Assembly (NCBI GenBank): GCA_030647845.1
Contig: JAUSIO010000050.1
Location: 1-19,109, forward strand
Source: a bacterium
Lineage (GTDB): Bacteria; Patescibacteriota; Minisyncoccia; Phycocordibacterales; SBAW01
Direction of reading: 5' to 3'
DNA length: 19,109 nucleotides
The translations under genes and the position numbers were made by a program. This document shows positions 8,580 through 14,333 of this stretch, one piece after another; within the stretch, counting starts at the first letter, position 1; the number at the start of each line of letters is the position of its first letter. The notes beneath the pieces were generated by a model, which did no database searches, had not been told where the DNA came from, and was given only the letters and a program-made list of their open reading frames with translations.

Positions 8580-8614
8580 AGACCGCGCGTCCCAGAAGTT
8601 GGGTCGCGCGGTCT
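8580..8614 (-). terminator. Strong hairpin; minus-strand terminator, possibly bidirectional
   Basis: AGACCGCGCG (8580-8589) pairs with CGCGCGGTCT (8605-8614). Inside it CCCA (8591-8594) pairs with TGGG (8600-8603) around loop GAAGT, with one T-T mismatch. On the minus strand the stem is followed by TTTTACTTTTTT, an ideal tail for the gene at 8640-8879. On the plus strand it follows the rpoBC stop by 22 bases, but its T-run is poor. Confidence 0.85.
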
Positions 8615-8639
8615 GGTTTGCTTCGACGAGACGTTCTAC

Positions 8640-8879
8640 TCAAGCGGTGGGGGGTGGTTGAGCTTCTCGCACCACTTGAAGTGTTCTGTTTCGCCGCATG
8701 CGAGTGATCGCTGTACGGGATCCATCCGGCTGCAAACGGCCGCCTCGTAGCCCTTGGAGTGTTAATCTTGTGCTCTCGAGATCGAGCCCGATTCCTTGAT
8801 CCCAAAGCCATTCCTTGCCGAAGACAATGCCGCCGAGTGTTATACGGGCATTGACGAAGAGGCGCTCGATCACTTTCAT
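8640..8879 (-). CDS. Hypothetical 79-aa protein
   Basis: Family not recognised. The N-terminal half is moderately hydrophobic (VNARITLGGIVFGKEWLWDQG); the C-terminal half is Arg-rich and ends in a Pro-rich tail. There is no clear signal peptide or membrane span. The case for a real gene rests on its signals: consensus promoter (8925-8953), AAGGAGA Shine-Dalgarno (8885-8891 on the plus map) 5-6 bases before ATG at 8879, and a strong terminator 26 bases past the stop. The 5' leader also holds a small GCCT-GAAA-AGGC hairpin (8896-8907). It is divergent from dnaG and convergent with rpoBC. Confidence 0.7.
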   Translation of the reverse strand: MKVIERLFVNARITLGGIVFGKEWLWDQGIGLDLESTRLTLQGLRGGRLQPDGSRTAITRMRRNRTLQVVREAQPPPTA

Positions 8880-8924
8880 CGTTCTCTCCTTATATGCCTT
8901 TTCAGGCGATGAACTTTCCTCTAC

Positions 8925-8953
8925 AAGATAGCAGGTTGTTATAGATTTGTCAA
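8925..8953 (-). promoter_or_regulatory. Promoter of the 79-aa orphan gene
   Basis: Read on the minus strand: TTGACA (8953-8948), 17-base spacer, TATCTT (8930-8925). The expected start is near 8918, giving a leader of about 40 bases that contains a GAAA-loop hairpin and a good Shine-Dalgarno site. The -35 box lies 6 bases from the proposed dnaG -35, so the two divergent promoters are back to back. Confidence 0.75.
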
Positions 8954-8958
8954 GTACT

Positions 8959-8986
8959 TTGGTAGGTGGTAAAAAACGGCTAGAAT
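8959..8986 (+). promoter_or_regulatory. Promoter of dnaG (leaderless type)
   Basis: TTGGTA (8959-8964, 4/6), 16-base spacer, TAGAAT (8981-8986, 5/6). The start codon begins at 8996, 9 bases after the -10 box, so transcription should begin at or within a few bases of the ATG. No Shine-Dalgarno site is present, consistent with a leaderless mRNA. Confidence 0.6.
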
Positions 8987-8995
8987 ACAGGCACT

Positions 8996-10729
8996 ATGGA
9001 CTCGCAGGTGGAGGAGATAAAGAGCAAGGTAACTATCCACGAGGTGGTGGGCGGTTATGTGCAGTTGCAGAGAGCAGGCAGGAATTTTCGCGCGCGCTGC
9101 CCCTTCCACCGCGAGCGGACGCCGAGTTTTATGGTTTCGCCCGAGCGCGGGACATATATGTGTTTTGGGTGCAGTGAGCACGGTGATATTTTTTCGTTTG
9201 TGCAAAAAATCGAAGGAATTGATTTCCCCACTGCACTTCGGCAACTCGCCGAGCGCGCGGGCGTGGTGCTTGTGTCGCGAGGATCTCGCGATTACGCTGC
9301 CTCACGAAATACACCTGAAGTAAAAGAAAAAGAGGAACGGCTACGCGACGTATGCGAAGCCGCGACTGCTTTTTTTGAATCGACGTTGGCAGGGCGCAAA
9401 GATGTGCAGGACTATTTAACCACGCGCGGTGTGTCAGCCGAGACAATCAAAACATGGCGTCTCGGGTATGCACCTGCCAGTTGGGAAGAATTATGCAAAC
9501 ATCTTCTGTCCAATGGGTTTTCCAAAGACGATATTGTTGAAGCAGGATTTGGAGTGAAATCGGAACGCAAGCCCGGAGAAGTGTTTGACCGCTTCCGCGG
9601 CCGCATCATGTTTCCCATCTTTGATGCGAGCAGTAAAGTCATCGCTGTTTCTGGGCGCTTTTTTGAGAAAGTTCTGGGTGCAAAAGACGACAGCGAACCC
9701 GCCAAATATGTAAACTCGCCGGAGACACCGCTGTTTAAAAAATCCCGCGTGCTGTATGGATACGACCGGGCAAAAAACGCTATCCGCAAACTCGACTGTA
9801 TTTTGCTGGTCGAAGGCCAGTTTGATTTGATTTTGTGCCACCAGTCGGGGCTACCGTTTACCGTGGCGCTCTCGGGCACGGCACTCACGCACGAGCATCT
9901 TTCGTTACTCTCAAGACTATCTAAGCGGTTGGTATTGGCGCTCGATGCCGATGCGGCCGGCCTGCGCTCGGGCATCAAGAGTGCGGCGATGGCGCTTGCA
10001 CTGGGGTTTGATGTCAAAGTACCGACTTTTCTCGCGGGGCAGGACCCAGCAGACCTTGCGCGCGAGAACCCAGAACTTCTCAAGGCAGCAGTACGCACGA
10101 GTAAAACGGCGATTGAGTTTTTTTTGGATGCCGTCCGAGGCACCTTGCCTGCCGGTAGGCAGGGGGACGAGCGTGCATATAAAAAAATAGTTGAGACACA
10201 AATCCTGCCTCTGGTCGCAGCATTGCCAAGCAAAATAGAGCAGGAACATTTTGTTCGGATTGTTGCCGAGCGTTTGCGGGTACCCGAGGATGCCATACGC
10301 GCCGAGGTTGCAAAGCGTCCTGCGCTCCCGGCAGACGATGTAGCTGCTACAAAGGACAGTCCTTTGCAGGAGGTAGCACCAACACAAACACCCTCGCAGC
10401 TCGAGCGCGCAGCCGGGCTTGTTCTCTTTCATTTCCCAAAAACACATCATACACACGAGCGACTGGTAGTTCTGCTCGGGGACACACGCCTACAAGCACT
10501 GCAAGAAAAGCTGGCACCCGATGCCGAGCGTTTGCGGTTTGAGTTTGAGTCGCTGGGTGATGATGAAGCACTAACAGGAGAAGCACTACTCGAAGCAGTC
10601 GAGCGTGCCGTTATAGAAGAGGAGATTTTGACAGTGCGTGACGCACTACGTGGAGACGCAGGTGTCTCGTCAGAGCTGACACAAAAACTCTCTCTGCTCA
10701 AGCGCCGCGAGCAGGAGTTGAGGAAATAA
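8996..10729 (+). CDS. dnaG: DNA primase DnaG
   Basis: Synthesises RNA primers for chromosome replication at the fork. The 577-residue length is normal for the family. The N-terminal CHC2 zinc domain has C35, H38, C56 and C59 (CPFH...CFGC). The TOPRIM catalytic core has LLVEGQFD with E273 and LALDADAAG with D317 and D319. The C-terminal third, the helicase-binding region, is poorly conserved as usual. Residues 385-390 (PAGRQG) are encoded by a palindromic repeat inserted in frame in the linker between core and C-terminal domain. rpoD follows by 23 bases; dnaG-rpoD adjacency echoes the rpsU-dnaG-rpoD macromolecular synthesis operon, here without rpsU. Confidence 0.96.
   Translation: MDSQVEEIKSKVTIHEVVGGYVQLQRAGRNFRARCPFHRERTPSFMVSPERGTYMCFGCSEHGDIFSFVQKIEGIDFPTALRQLAERAGVVLVSRGSRDYAASRNTPEVKEKEERLRDVCEAATAFFESTLAGRKDVQDYLTTRGVSAETIKTWRLGYAPASWEELCKHLLSNGFSKDDIVEAGFGVKSERKPGEVFDRFRGRIMFPIFDASSKVIAVSGRFFEKVLGAKDDSEPAKYVNSPETPLFKKSRVLYGYDRAKNAIRKLDCILLVEGQFDLILCHQSGLPFTVALSGTALTHEHLSLLSRLSKRLVLALDADAAGLRSGIKSAAMALALGFDVKVPTFLAGQDPADLARENPELLKAAVRTSKTAIEFFLDAVRGTLPAGRQGDERAYKKIVETQILPLVAALPSKIEQEHFVRIVAERLRVPEDAIRAEVAKRPALPADDVAATKDSPLQEVAPTQTPSQLERAAGLVLFHFPKTHHTHERLVVLLGDTRLQALQEKLAPDAERLRFEFESLGDDEALTGEALLEAVERAVIEEEILTVRDALRGDAGVSSELTQKLSLLKRREQELRK
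10148..10163 (+). repeat. In-frame palindromic repeat in dnaG
   Basis: CCTGCC (10148-10153), GGTA, GGCAGG (10158-10163): a perfect 6-bp palindrome within TTGCCTGCCGGTAGGCAGG. It is read as L-PAGRQG in DnaG. From general familiarity with CPR proteins, PAGRQG peptides recur in unrelated proteins of Parcubacteria, as expected of a mobile or amplified palindrome tolerated in linkers. Confidence 0.7.
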
Positions 10730-10745
10730 TTTTTTCTGGTACACT
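10718..10745 (+). promoter_or_regulatory. rpoD promoter inside the 3' end of dnaG (leaderless type)
   Basis: TTGAGG (10718-10723, 4/6), 16-base spacer, TACACT (10740-10745, 4/6). The start codon follows 7 bases after the -10 box, so the transcript would start at about the ATG of rpoD. The -35 box lies in the last codons of dnaG. Confidence 0.6.
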
Positions 10746-10752
10746 ACAGGGA

Positions 10753-12066
10753 ATGGCAAAAGCTAAGAAGTCCGCTCGGCGTGTGGCCAAAAAGACAAAG
10801 AAACGAACACAACAGAAGGGTAAAAAGCTCGCTAAAAAGCGAGTTGTGGGTGTAGCCCGTAAGGCTAAGAAGTTTCGCGTTGCTGCGGCAAGACGGCGCG
10901 CTAAACTTGTGTCCAAGAAGTCAGCTGTTAAATCCCGACGCCCTAAAGGGGTCGGGACCCCGACCAAAACGTCGGGGATAAACCAAAAGGTCACAAAAAA
11001 GCTCGACGAGCAGGGCAAAAAGGCCGAGCAGTTGATGGCGCGTGGCCGCGAACGCGGGTTTGTCACCTATGACGAAATCCTCAAAGCATTCCCAACAATC
11101 GAGAGCGATGTTTTTTTTCTCGAAGAATTGTACGACAAATTTTCGACTGCACGCATCGACGTCTTGGAAGGCGGCGGTATGCTCGAGCTCCGCGACGAGC
11201 CGCCCGAAAAGGGCTACACGCGCTCCGACTCCTCATACGATTCTATCCAGATGTATCTGCGCGAAATCGGCAAGTACCCCCTGCTCAACGCCCAGCAAGA
11301 GCGCGACTTTGCAAAACGCATTGTCGAGGGCGATAGTGAAGCACGAAATTTATTAGCGAGGGCAAATCTACGTTTGGTAGTATCAATCGCAAAAAAGTAT
11401 GTTGGTCGCTCTCCCGACCTCACCCTGCTCGACTTGATACAAGAGGGGAACCTCGGCCTGTTTAAGGCGGTCGACAAATTTGACTACACCAAGGGCTACA
11501 AATTTTCGACCTACGCGACGTGGTGGATACGCCAAGCAATCACCCGTGCCTTGGCCGACCAGAGCCGCACTATCCGCATACCCGTGCACATGGTCGAGAC
11601 GATTGCCAAGTACAAACAAGTATCGCGCCGTCTCTCGCAAGACTTAGGGCGCGACCCTCTGGCCGAGGAAATTGCGCTTGAGATGGGGGTAGACGTCGAA
11701 AAAATATACCAGATAGAAAAAATCGACCAAGACACGGTGTCCTTGGAGAGCCCCGTTGGGAGCGACGACGACGACGGTAAGTCGGTGTTGGGTGACTTTA
11801 TTAAAGACGACAAAATCTTGAGCCCCGACCAAGAAGTTGCGCGGCGCATCTTGGGCGACCAATTGCACGAAATACTCGACGAGTTGTCGCCCAAAGAGCG
11901 CGAGATTTTAAAATTGCGTCATGGGCTCGAAGATGGTATCTACCATACGCTCGAGGAAGTCGGCAAAAAGTTCGGTGTTACGCGTGAGCGCATCCGCCAA
12001 ATCGAGGCAAAAGCGCTTGAGCGCATCCGCACGCACGACAAGGCAAAACGTCTCCGCAGTTACTAA
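10753..12066 (+). CDS. rpoD: Primary RNA polymerase sigma factor RpoD/SigA
   Basis: Directs RNA polymerase to housekeeping promoters. 437 residues. Region 1.2 starts near YLREIGKYPLL. Region 2 has ANLRLVVSIAKKYVG, the core-binding DLIQEGNLGL and the -10 recognising KGYKFSTYATWWIRQAI. Region 3 follows, and region 4 ends with the -35 binding helix-turn-helix (TLEEVGKKFGVTRERIRQIE). The first 75-80 residues are unusual: a Lys/Arg/Ala tract resembling histone H1-like or AlgP-like tails, ending in a 15-codon segment (residues 61-75) encoded by a double palindromic repeat. A region 1.1-like helical domain (TYDEILKAFPTIESD) follows. The start was chosen for its promoter; no other ATG precedes region 1.1 except those in the basic tail. 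Confidence 0.96.
   Translation: MAKAKKSARRVAKKTKKRTQQKGKKLAKKRVVGVARKAKKFRVAAARRRAKLVSKKSAVKSRRPKGVGTPTKTSGINQKVTKKLDEQGKKAEQLMARGRERGFVTYDEILKAFPTIESDVFFLEELYDKFSTARIDVLEGGGMLELRDEPPEKGYTRSDSSYDSIQMYLREIGKYPLLNAQQERDFAKRIVEGDSEARNLLARANLRLVVSIAKKYVGRSPDLTLLDLIQEGNLGLFKAVDKFDYTKGYKFSTYATWWIRQAITRALADQSRTIRIPVHMVETIAKYKQVSRRLSQDLGRDPLAEEIALEMGVDVEKIYQIEKIDQDTVSLESPVGSDDDDGKSVLGDFIKDDKILSPDQEVARRILGDQLHEILDELSPKEREILKLRHGLEDGIYHTLEEVGKKFGVTRERIRQIEAKALERIRTHDKAKRLRSY
10933..10977 (+). repeat. 45-base double-hairpin repeat in frame in rpoD
   Basis: Hairpin 1: TCCCGAC (10933-10939), bulged G, CCCT, AA, AGGG, GTCGGGA (10951-10957). Hairpin 2: CCCCGAC (10958-10964), loop CAAAAC, GTCGGGG (10971-10977). 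Total 45 bases, exactly 15 codons, encoding residues 61-75 (Ser-Arg-Arg-Pro ... Thr-Ser-Gly). It sits at the junction between the basic tail and the conserved part of sigma, where an insertion would be tolerated. Confidence 0.75.
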
Positions 12067-12097
12067 GTTGCGCAAAAATCAAACCCTCAGATCACCA

Positions 12098-12119
12098 GGA
12101 TTTTCTTGCTAGAAAATCC
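12098..12119 (+). repeat. 8-bp hairpin downstream of rpoD
   Basis: GGATTTTC (12098-12105), loop TTGCTA, GAAAATCC (12112-12119). No T-run follows, so it is a weak terminator candidate at best; it may stabilise the 3' end of the rpoD mRNA. The rest of the 119-base gap (12067-12185) holds nothing recognisable. Confidence 0.45.
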
Positions 12120-12185
12120 CTATGTCTCGCGCCAGTCGCGCTCGACTTATTGCTCTTCGGATTTATTTTTGCTTCACTTAAAGCT

Positions 12186-13025
12186 ATGAAGTTTCCTATC
12201 AAACACTGGAGCCACTCCTCGTTGATGGCGTTTTTGCGCAACCCCTTGGCGTGGTACAAGCGCTATGTCGAAGAGATATATGACATGCCCTCTGGTCCTG
12301 CGGGCGTTATTGGCCGCGCGGGGCATGTGGCGCTGCAGCATTTTTATGGTGGCGTTGGGAAGGAGGGCGCGGTTGCGTTGGGTTTGGAGTACCTGCGCAA
12401 CGTGCCGGACTTCGAAATCAATTTTGGTAAAGCAAAAACAAAAACCGCACAAAAAAAGAAGCGTGGGCAGATGGAGCGCGACTATCTGCAGGCAGTCGGT
12501 TTCTACCTTGCGCGGCCACCAAAGTACAAAGTGCTCGGAGTAGAAGTGAAGGGTACGGCCAAGGTGGAAGGGCTACTCCTGCCTATCAAAGCGGTGTCCG
12601 ACTTGGTGGTGGTCTCGAAAGTAGACCCCCGCGGGGTTGACATCGTGGACCACAAATTTGTGAGCGCTTTTAGCCCCTACGGGGCCGATAAATCGCTGTT
12701 CGTTATGCAGGCGATTTTTAATTATTACACGGTCAAAAAAACATTCGGCAAGCCAGTGCGGCGCTTCGTGGTGCAGGAGTGTAAAATATCCCGCAACGCC
12801 GATGGCAAAAGCCAGATGCGCCGCTATATCATCGACTTCCGCACCTTCCACCAAGAGTTTATTATTTTTAACCGCCTCCTGCGCGACGCGACCATACACT
12901 TAAAACACATGCGCGTCTTCCTCCCAAATCCCTCGGATATGTTCGAAGGGGAGAACTCGCTAGACATTTACCGCATCAACCTCCCGCCCGAGGAGTACGA
13001 CTCCCATTTTAGACCGGATGAATAG
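12186..13025 (+). CDS. PD-(D/E)XK superfamily nuclease (RecB/Cas4-like)
   Basis: 279 residues from ATG 12186; an in-frame ATG at 12150 would add 12 unconvincing residues. The pattern of a PD-(D/E)XK nuclease is visible: GRAGHVALQHF with H47 early, acidic D139 in SDLVVV, then D155-H-K157 in VDIVDHKF, and the trailing helix with Q175 and Y180-Y181 typical of RecB-family motifs. It probably cleaves or processes DNA; the substrate is unknown. No Cas4-type Cys cluster and no helicase domain are present, and no CRISPR genes are nearby. No clear promoter or Shine-Dalgarno site was found. Its last 14 residues recur almost unchanged in a gene fragment at 13812-13853. Confidence 0.75.
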   Translation: MKFPIKHWSHSSLMAFLRNPLAWYKRYVEEIYDMPSGPAGVIGRAGHVALQHFYGGVGKEGAVALGLEYLRNVPDFEINFGKAKTKTAQKKKRGQMERDYLQAVGFYLARPPKYKVLGVEVKGTAKVEGLLLPIKAVSDLVVVSKVDPRGVDIVDHKFVSAFSPYGADKSLFVMQAIFNYYTVKKTFGKPVRRFVVQECKISRNADGKSQMRRYIIDFRTFHQEFIIFNRLLRDATIHLKHMRVFLPNPSDMFEGENSLDIYRINLPPEEYDSHFRPDE

Positions 13026-13032
13026 GGATACT

Positions 13033-13470
13033 CTATATCTCTAATTTCGGTACTTTACGTATCCTAAATACTCCCTTGCTCCCCTCAAAATCAACCCTAA
13101 ATTTCCGAAAAAAGTCTTTCTGCCCGAGTAGTATTATTTGCGAATGAAGCCTTGTAAATATAACTTGGCTTTCGTACTCAACATTAAACTCGTCTACAAG
13201 CACGGTTACGTTGGTAATCCATCCATCTCCACCTTCCCCGCCTATTCCTCCTACTGGATGATACTGGCAGTTCTTTCTTTCTACTTTCAAATCATCCATC
13301 AACTCAATATCAACCATGGAAGTATTGCAACCAGAATCCACAAGACCACTTATCGATATCTCCTCACCGTTCGCTTTTACCGTTATGGGGATAAAAGGAC
13401 GAAAAAGAAGTTCGGGTTCACCCCGAAGTTTCCACTGTGCATATGGATATTCTATCCAACCATCCGGTAT
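13033..13470 (-). CDS. Retropepsin-like (clan AA) aspartic protease, start codon missing or frameshifted
   Basis: The frame contains SGLVDSGCNTSMVD with the catalytic D-S-G triplet, and 60-70 residues later IILLGQKDFFRKFRVDF, the hydrophobic-hydrophobic-Gly motif of single-domain retropepsins that work as dimers. No membrane segment is seen. The conserved-looking region starts at IPDGWIEYPYAQW, just after the stop of the DUF5678-like gene. The frame has no ATG, GTG or TTG between its upstream stop near 13557 and the GTG at 13341, which would put the catalytic Asp at residue 2. An ATG at 13474-13472, one base after the upstream stop, is out of frame by one base. The coordinates given start at an ATA (13470) as a placeholder. 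It may be a pseudogene, have a sequencing error, or use a -1 frameshift. Confidence 0.65.
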   Translation of the reverse strand: MPDGWIEYPYAQWKLRGEPELLFRPFIPITVKANGEEISISGLVDSGCNTSMVDIELMDDLKVERKNCQYHPVGGIGGEGGDGWITNVTVLVDEFNVEYESQVIFTRLHSQIILLGQKDFFRKFRVDFEGSKGVFRIRKVPKLEI

Positions 13471-13475
13471 ACATC

Positions 13476-13673
13476 TTAGTAGGCGTAAGACACCCCCTCT
13501 CGTTGTGCTTTCATAAACACAACACCGTCTTTGCCAACTTCGTCTCGTAGTGCCTTATATGTATCGGAGTAGCCGATTACTTTAGTTTGTTCTGTATTTA
13601 GTGCGACCCACTTTCCGGCGTGTTCGGGCTTTATAATTTTAGTGAAATCGTAATTTCGGTTACTTTTTTTCAT
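13476..13673 (-). CDS. DUF5678-like small protein
   Basis: 65 residues from the ATG at 13673; an upstream in-frame ATG at 13694 would add 7 residues. The core reads HAGKWVALN...TKVIGYSDTYKALRDEV...DGVVFMK, the short beta-rich pattern I associate with DUF5678 proteins, whose function is unknown. Its stop TAA (13478-13476) is one base from an ATG of the protease region, so the two were probably translationally coupled. A -10-like TAATAT (minus strand, 13686-13681) lies 7 bases before the chosen ATG and no Shine-Dalgarno site is present, favouring a leaderless transcript from this ATG. The pair is AT-richer than its neighbours, suggesting transfer. Confidence 0.7.
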   Translation of the reverse strand: MKKSNRNYDFTKIIKPEHAGKWVALNTEQTKVIGYSDTYKALRDEVGKDGVVFMKAQREGVSYAY

Positions 13674-13680
13674 AGAGAAG

Positions 13681-13686
13681 ATATTA
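13681..13686 (-). promoter_or_regulatory. -10 element of the DUF5678/protease pair
   Basis: Minus-strand TAATAT followed by 7 bases and the ATG at 13673. No good -35 hexamer was found at the right distance. The spacing matches the other leaderless-type promoters of this window. Confidence 0.4.
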
Positions 13687-13715
13687 GCTAACAAAGAAGC
13701 AACTCTATTGATGTC

Positions 13716-13747
13716 CCCCGCTTGCGCGGGGTCGCGGGAAAATCCCG
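13716..13747 (+). repeat. Two adjacent GC-rich hairpins in an intergenic gap
   Basis: CCCCGC (13716-13721)/GCGGGG (13726-13731) and CGGGA (13735-13739)/TCCCG (13743-13747). No T-run follows on either strand. The double-hairpin layout resembles the repeat inside rpoD (10933-10977), although the sequence differs. It lies between the divergent pair and the gene fragment at 13791, at a probable rearrangement boundary. Confidence 0.5.
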
Positions 13748-13790
13748 AATGTGGTTACAGTATATACCTATGTATCAAACTTGCAAGCAT

Positions 13791-13853
13791 ATGACAGGGG
13801 ATAATCTCCTCCCGCCCGAAGACTACGACTCTCACTTCCGCCCGGATGAGTAA
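13791..13853 (+). pseudogene. 3' remnant of a paralog of the PD-(D/E)XK nuclease gene
   Basis: The 20-codon stretch ending at TAA 13851-13853 ends LPPEDYDSHFRPDE; the nuclease at 12186-13025 ends LPPEEYDSHFRPDE, 13 of 14 residues identical. At DNA level seven codons plus the stop differ, mostly at synonymous third positions, so the copies diverged under protein-level selection before this one was cut down. Nothing further upstream aligns convincingly. A 20-residue ORF starting at ATG 13791 exists but is unlikely to be functional. Confidence 0.7.
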
Positions 13854-13859
13854 AAAAGC

Positions 13860-13887
13860 TTGACAGAAATATAAAATCATGTAGTAT
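13860..13887 (+). promoter_or_regulatory. Promoter of the 119-aa unknown gene
   Basis: TTGACA (13860-13865), 16-base spacer, TAGTAT (13882-13887). The expected start near 13894 gives a leader of about 28 bases with a strong Shine-Dalgarno site, GGAGGT (13910-13915), 6 bases before the GTG start at 13922. Confidence 0.8.
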
Positions 13888-13921
13888 AGGATGCGGAAAC
13901 ACAAATTTTGGAGGTACGTCA

Positions 13922-14281
13922 GTGGCTGATCATATCAGTATCACCGAAAGGGCAGGGTTGCCTTTCGAGCAACGTTGCGAAGCGGCAAAGGAATCCCTGC
14001 AGGGGCTCTGGAGCGTTATCGAGAAGTTCGCCGAAGACGACCTGTTGGATATGCAGGAGACCGCCGAGGGCGATAAGTCGTTCCTTTCAGCACTGCGGTC
14101 GGAAGCGCGCGAGATCATCAGCCCGATGGCTGTGGATCTCAGTCAGTCCGTTGCAAAGGCAAACGCACGTTTGCGCGGCGCACTGTGGAGTCAAGGGCTC
14201 CAATTTGTGCGGGATGCCTTCGGCACCGACGCAACGGAGTTCGCTCTCACCGCCATTAAGCGTCAGCACAGCGGGCACTGA
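13922..14281 (+). CDS. Hypothetical 119-aa helical protein
   Basis: Family not recognised. The sequence appears largely alpha-helical, rich in Ala, Glu, Lys and Ser, with no signal peptide, membrane segment or Cys cluster (one Cys, in EQRCEAAK). The GTG start at 13922 is fixed by GGAGGT 6 bases upstream; stop is TGA. It is a single-gene unit with a consensus promoter (13860-13887) and a strong terminator (14290-14330). Unlike most genes here it has a Shine-Dalgarno site and a proper leader, which may indicate high expression or a different origin. It lies directly after the nuclease-paralog remnant. Confidence 0.8.
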   Translation: MADHISITERAGLPFEQRCEAAKESLQGLWSVIEKFAEDDLLDMQETAEGDKSFLSALRSEAREIISPMAVDLSQSVAKANARLRGALWSQGLQFVRDAFGTDATEFALTAIKRQHSGH

Positions 14282-14289
14282 ATTTCTAC

Positions 14290-14330
14290 CCCGCGCAATC
14301 AGTTACGATTGCGCGGGATTTTCTTTTTCT
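14290..14330 (+). terminator. Strong Rho-independent terminator
   Basis: CCCGCGCAATC (14290-14300), loop AGTTAC, GATTGCGCGGG (14307-14317): an 11-bp perfect stem followed by ATTTTCTTTTTCT. It ends the 119-aa gene unit on the plus strand. The stop codon of the converging dsbA-like gene lies 3 bases beyond, so the stem may also help stop transcription from the right, although its minus-strand tail is poor. Confidence 0.92.
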
Positions 14331-14333
14331 ACA

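Noticed and set aside
8104..8811. 235-residue minus-strand frame overlapping the rpoBC 3' end and the orphan gene
   Set aside because: It crosses the strong minus-strand terminator hairpin, is antisense to rpoBC for most of its length, and uses a different frame from the well-signalled 79-aa gene.
13033..13341. Protease gene starting at the internal GTG 13341
   Set aside because: This start would put the catalytic Asp at residue 2 and remove the N-terminal strands that are clearly readable upstream in the same frame.
13791..13853. 20-codon ORF starting at ATG 13791 as a real small gene
   Set aside because: Its sequence is explained as the truncated end of a nuclease paralog, and it has no Shine-Dalgarno site or promoter.
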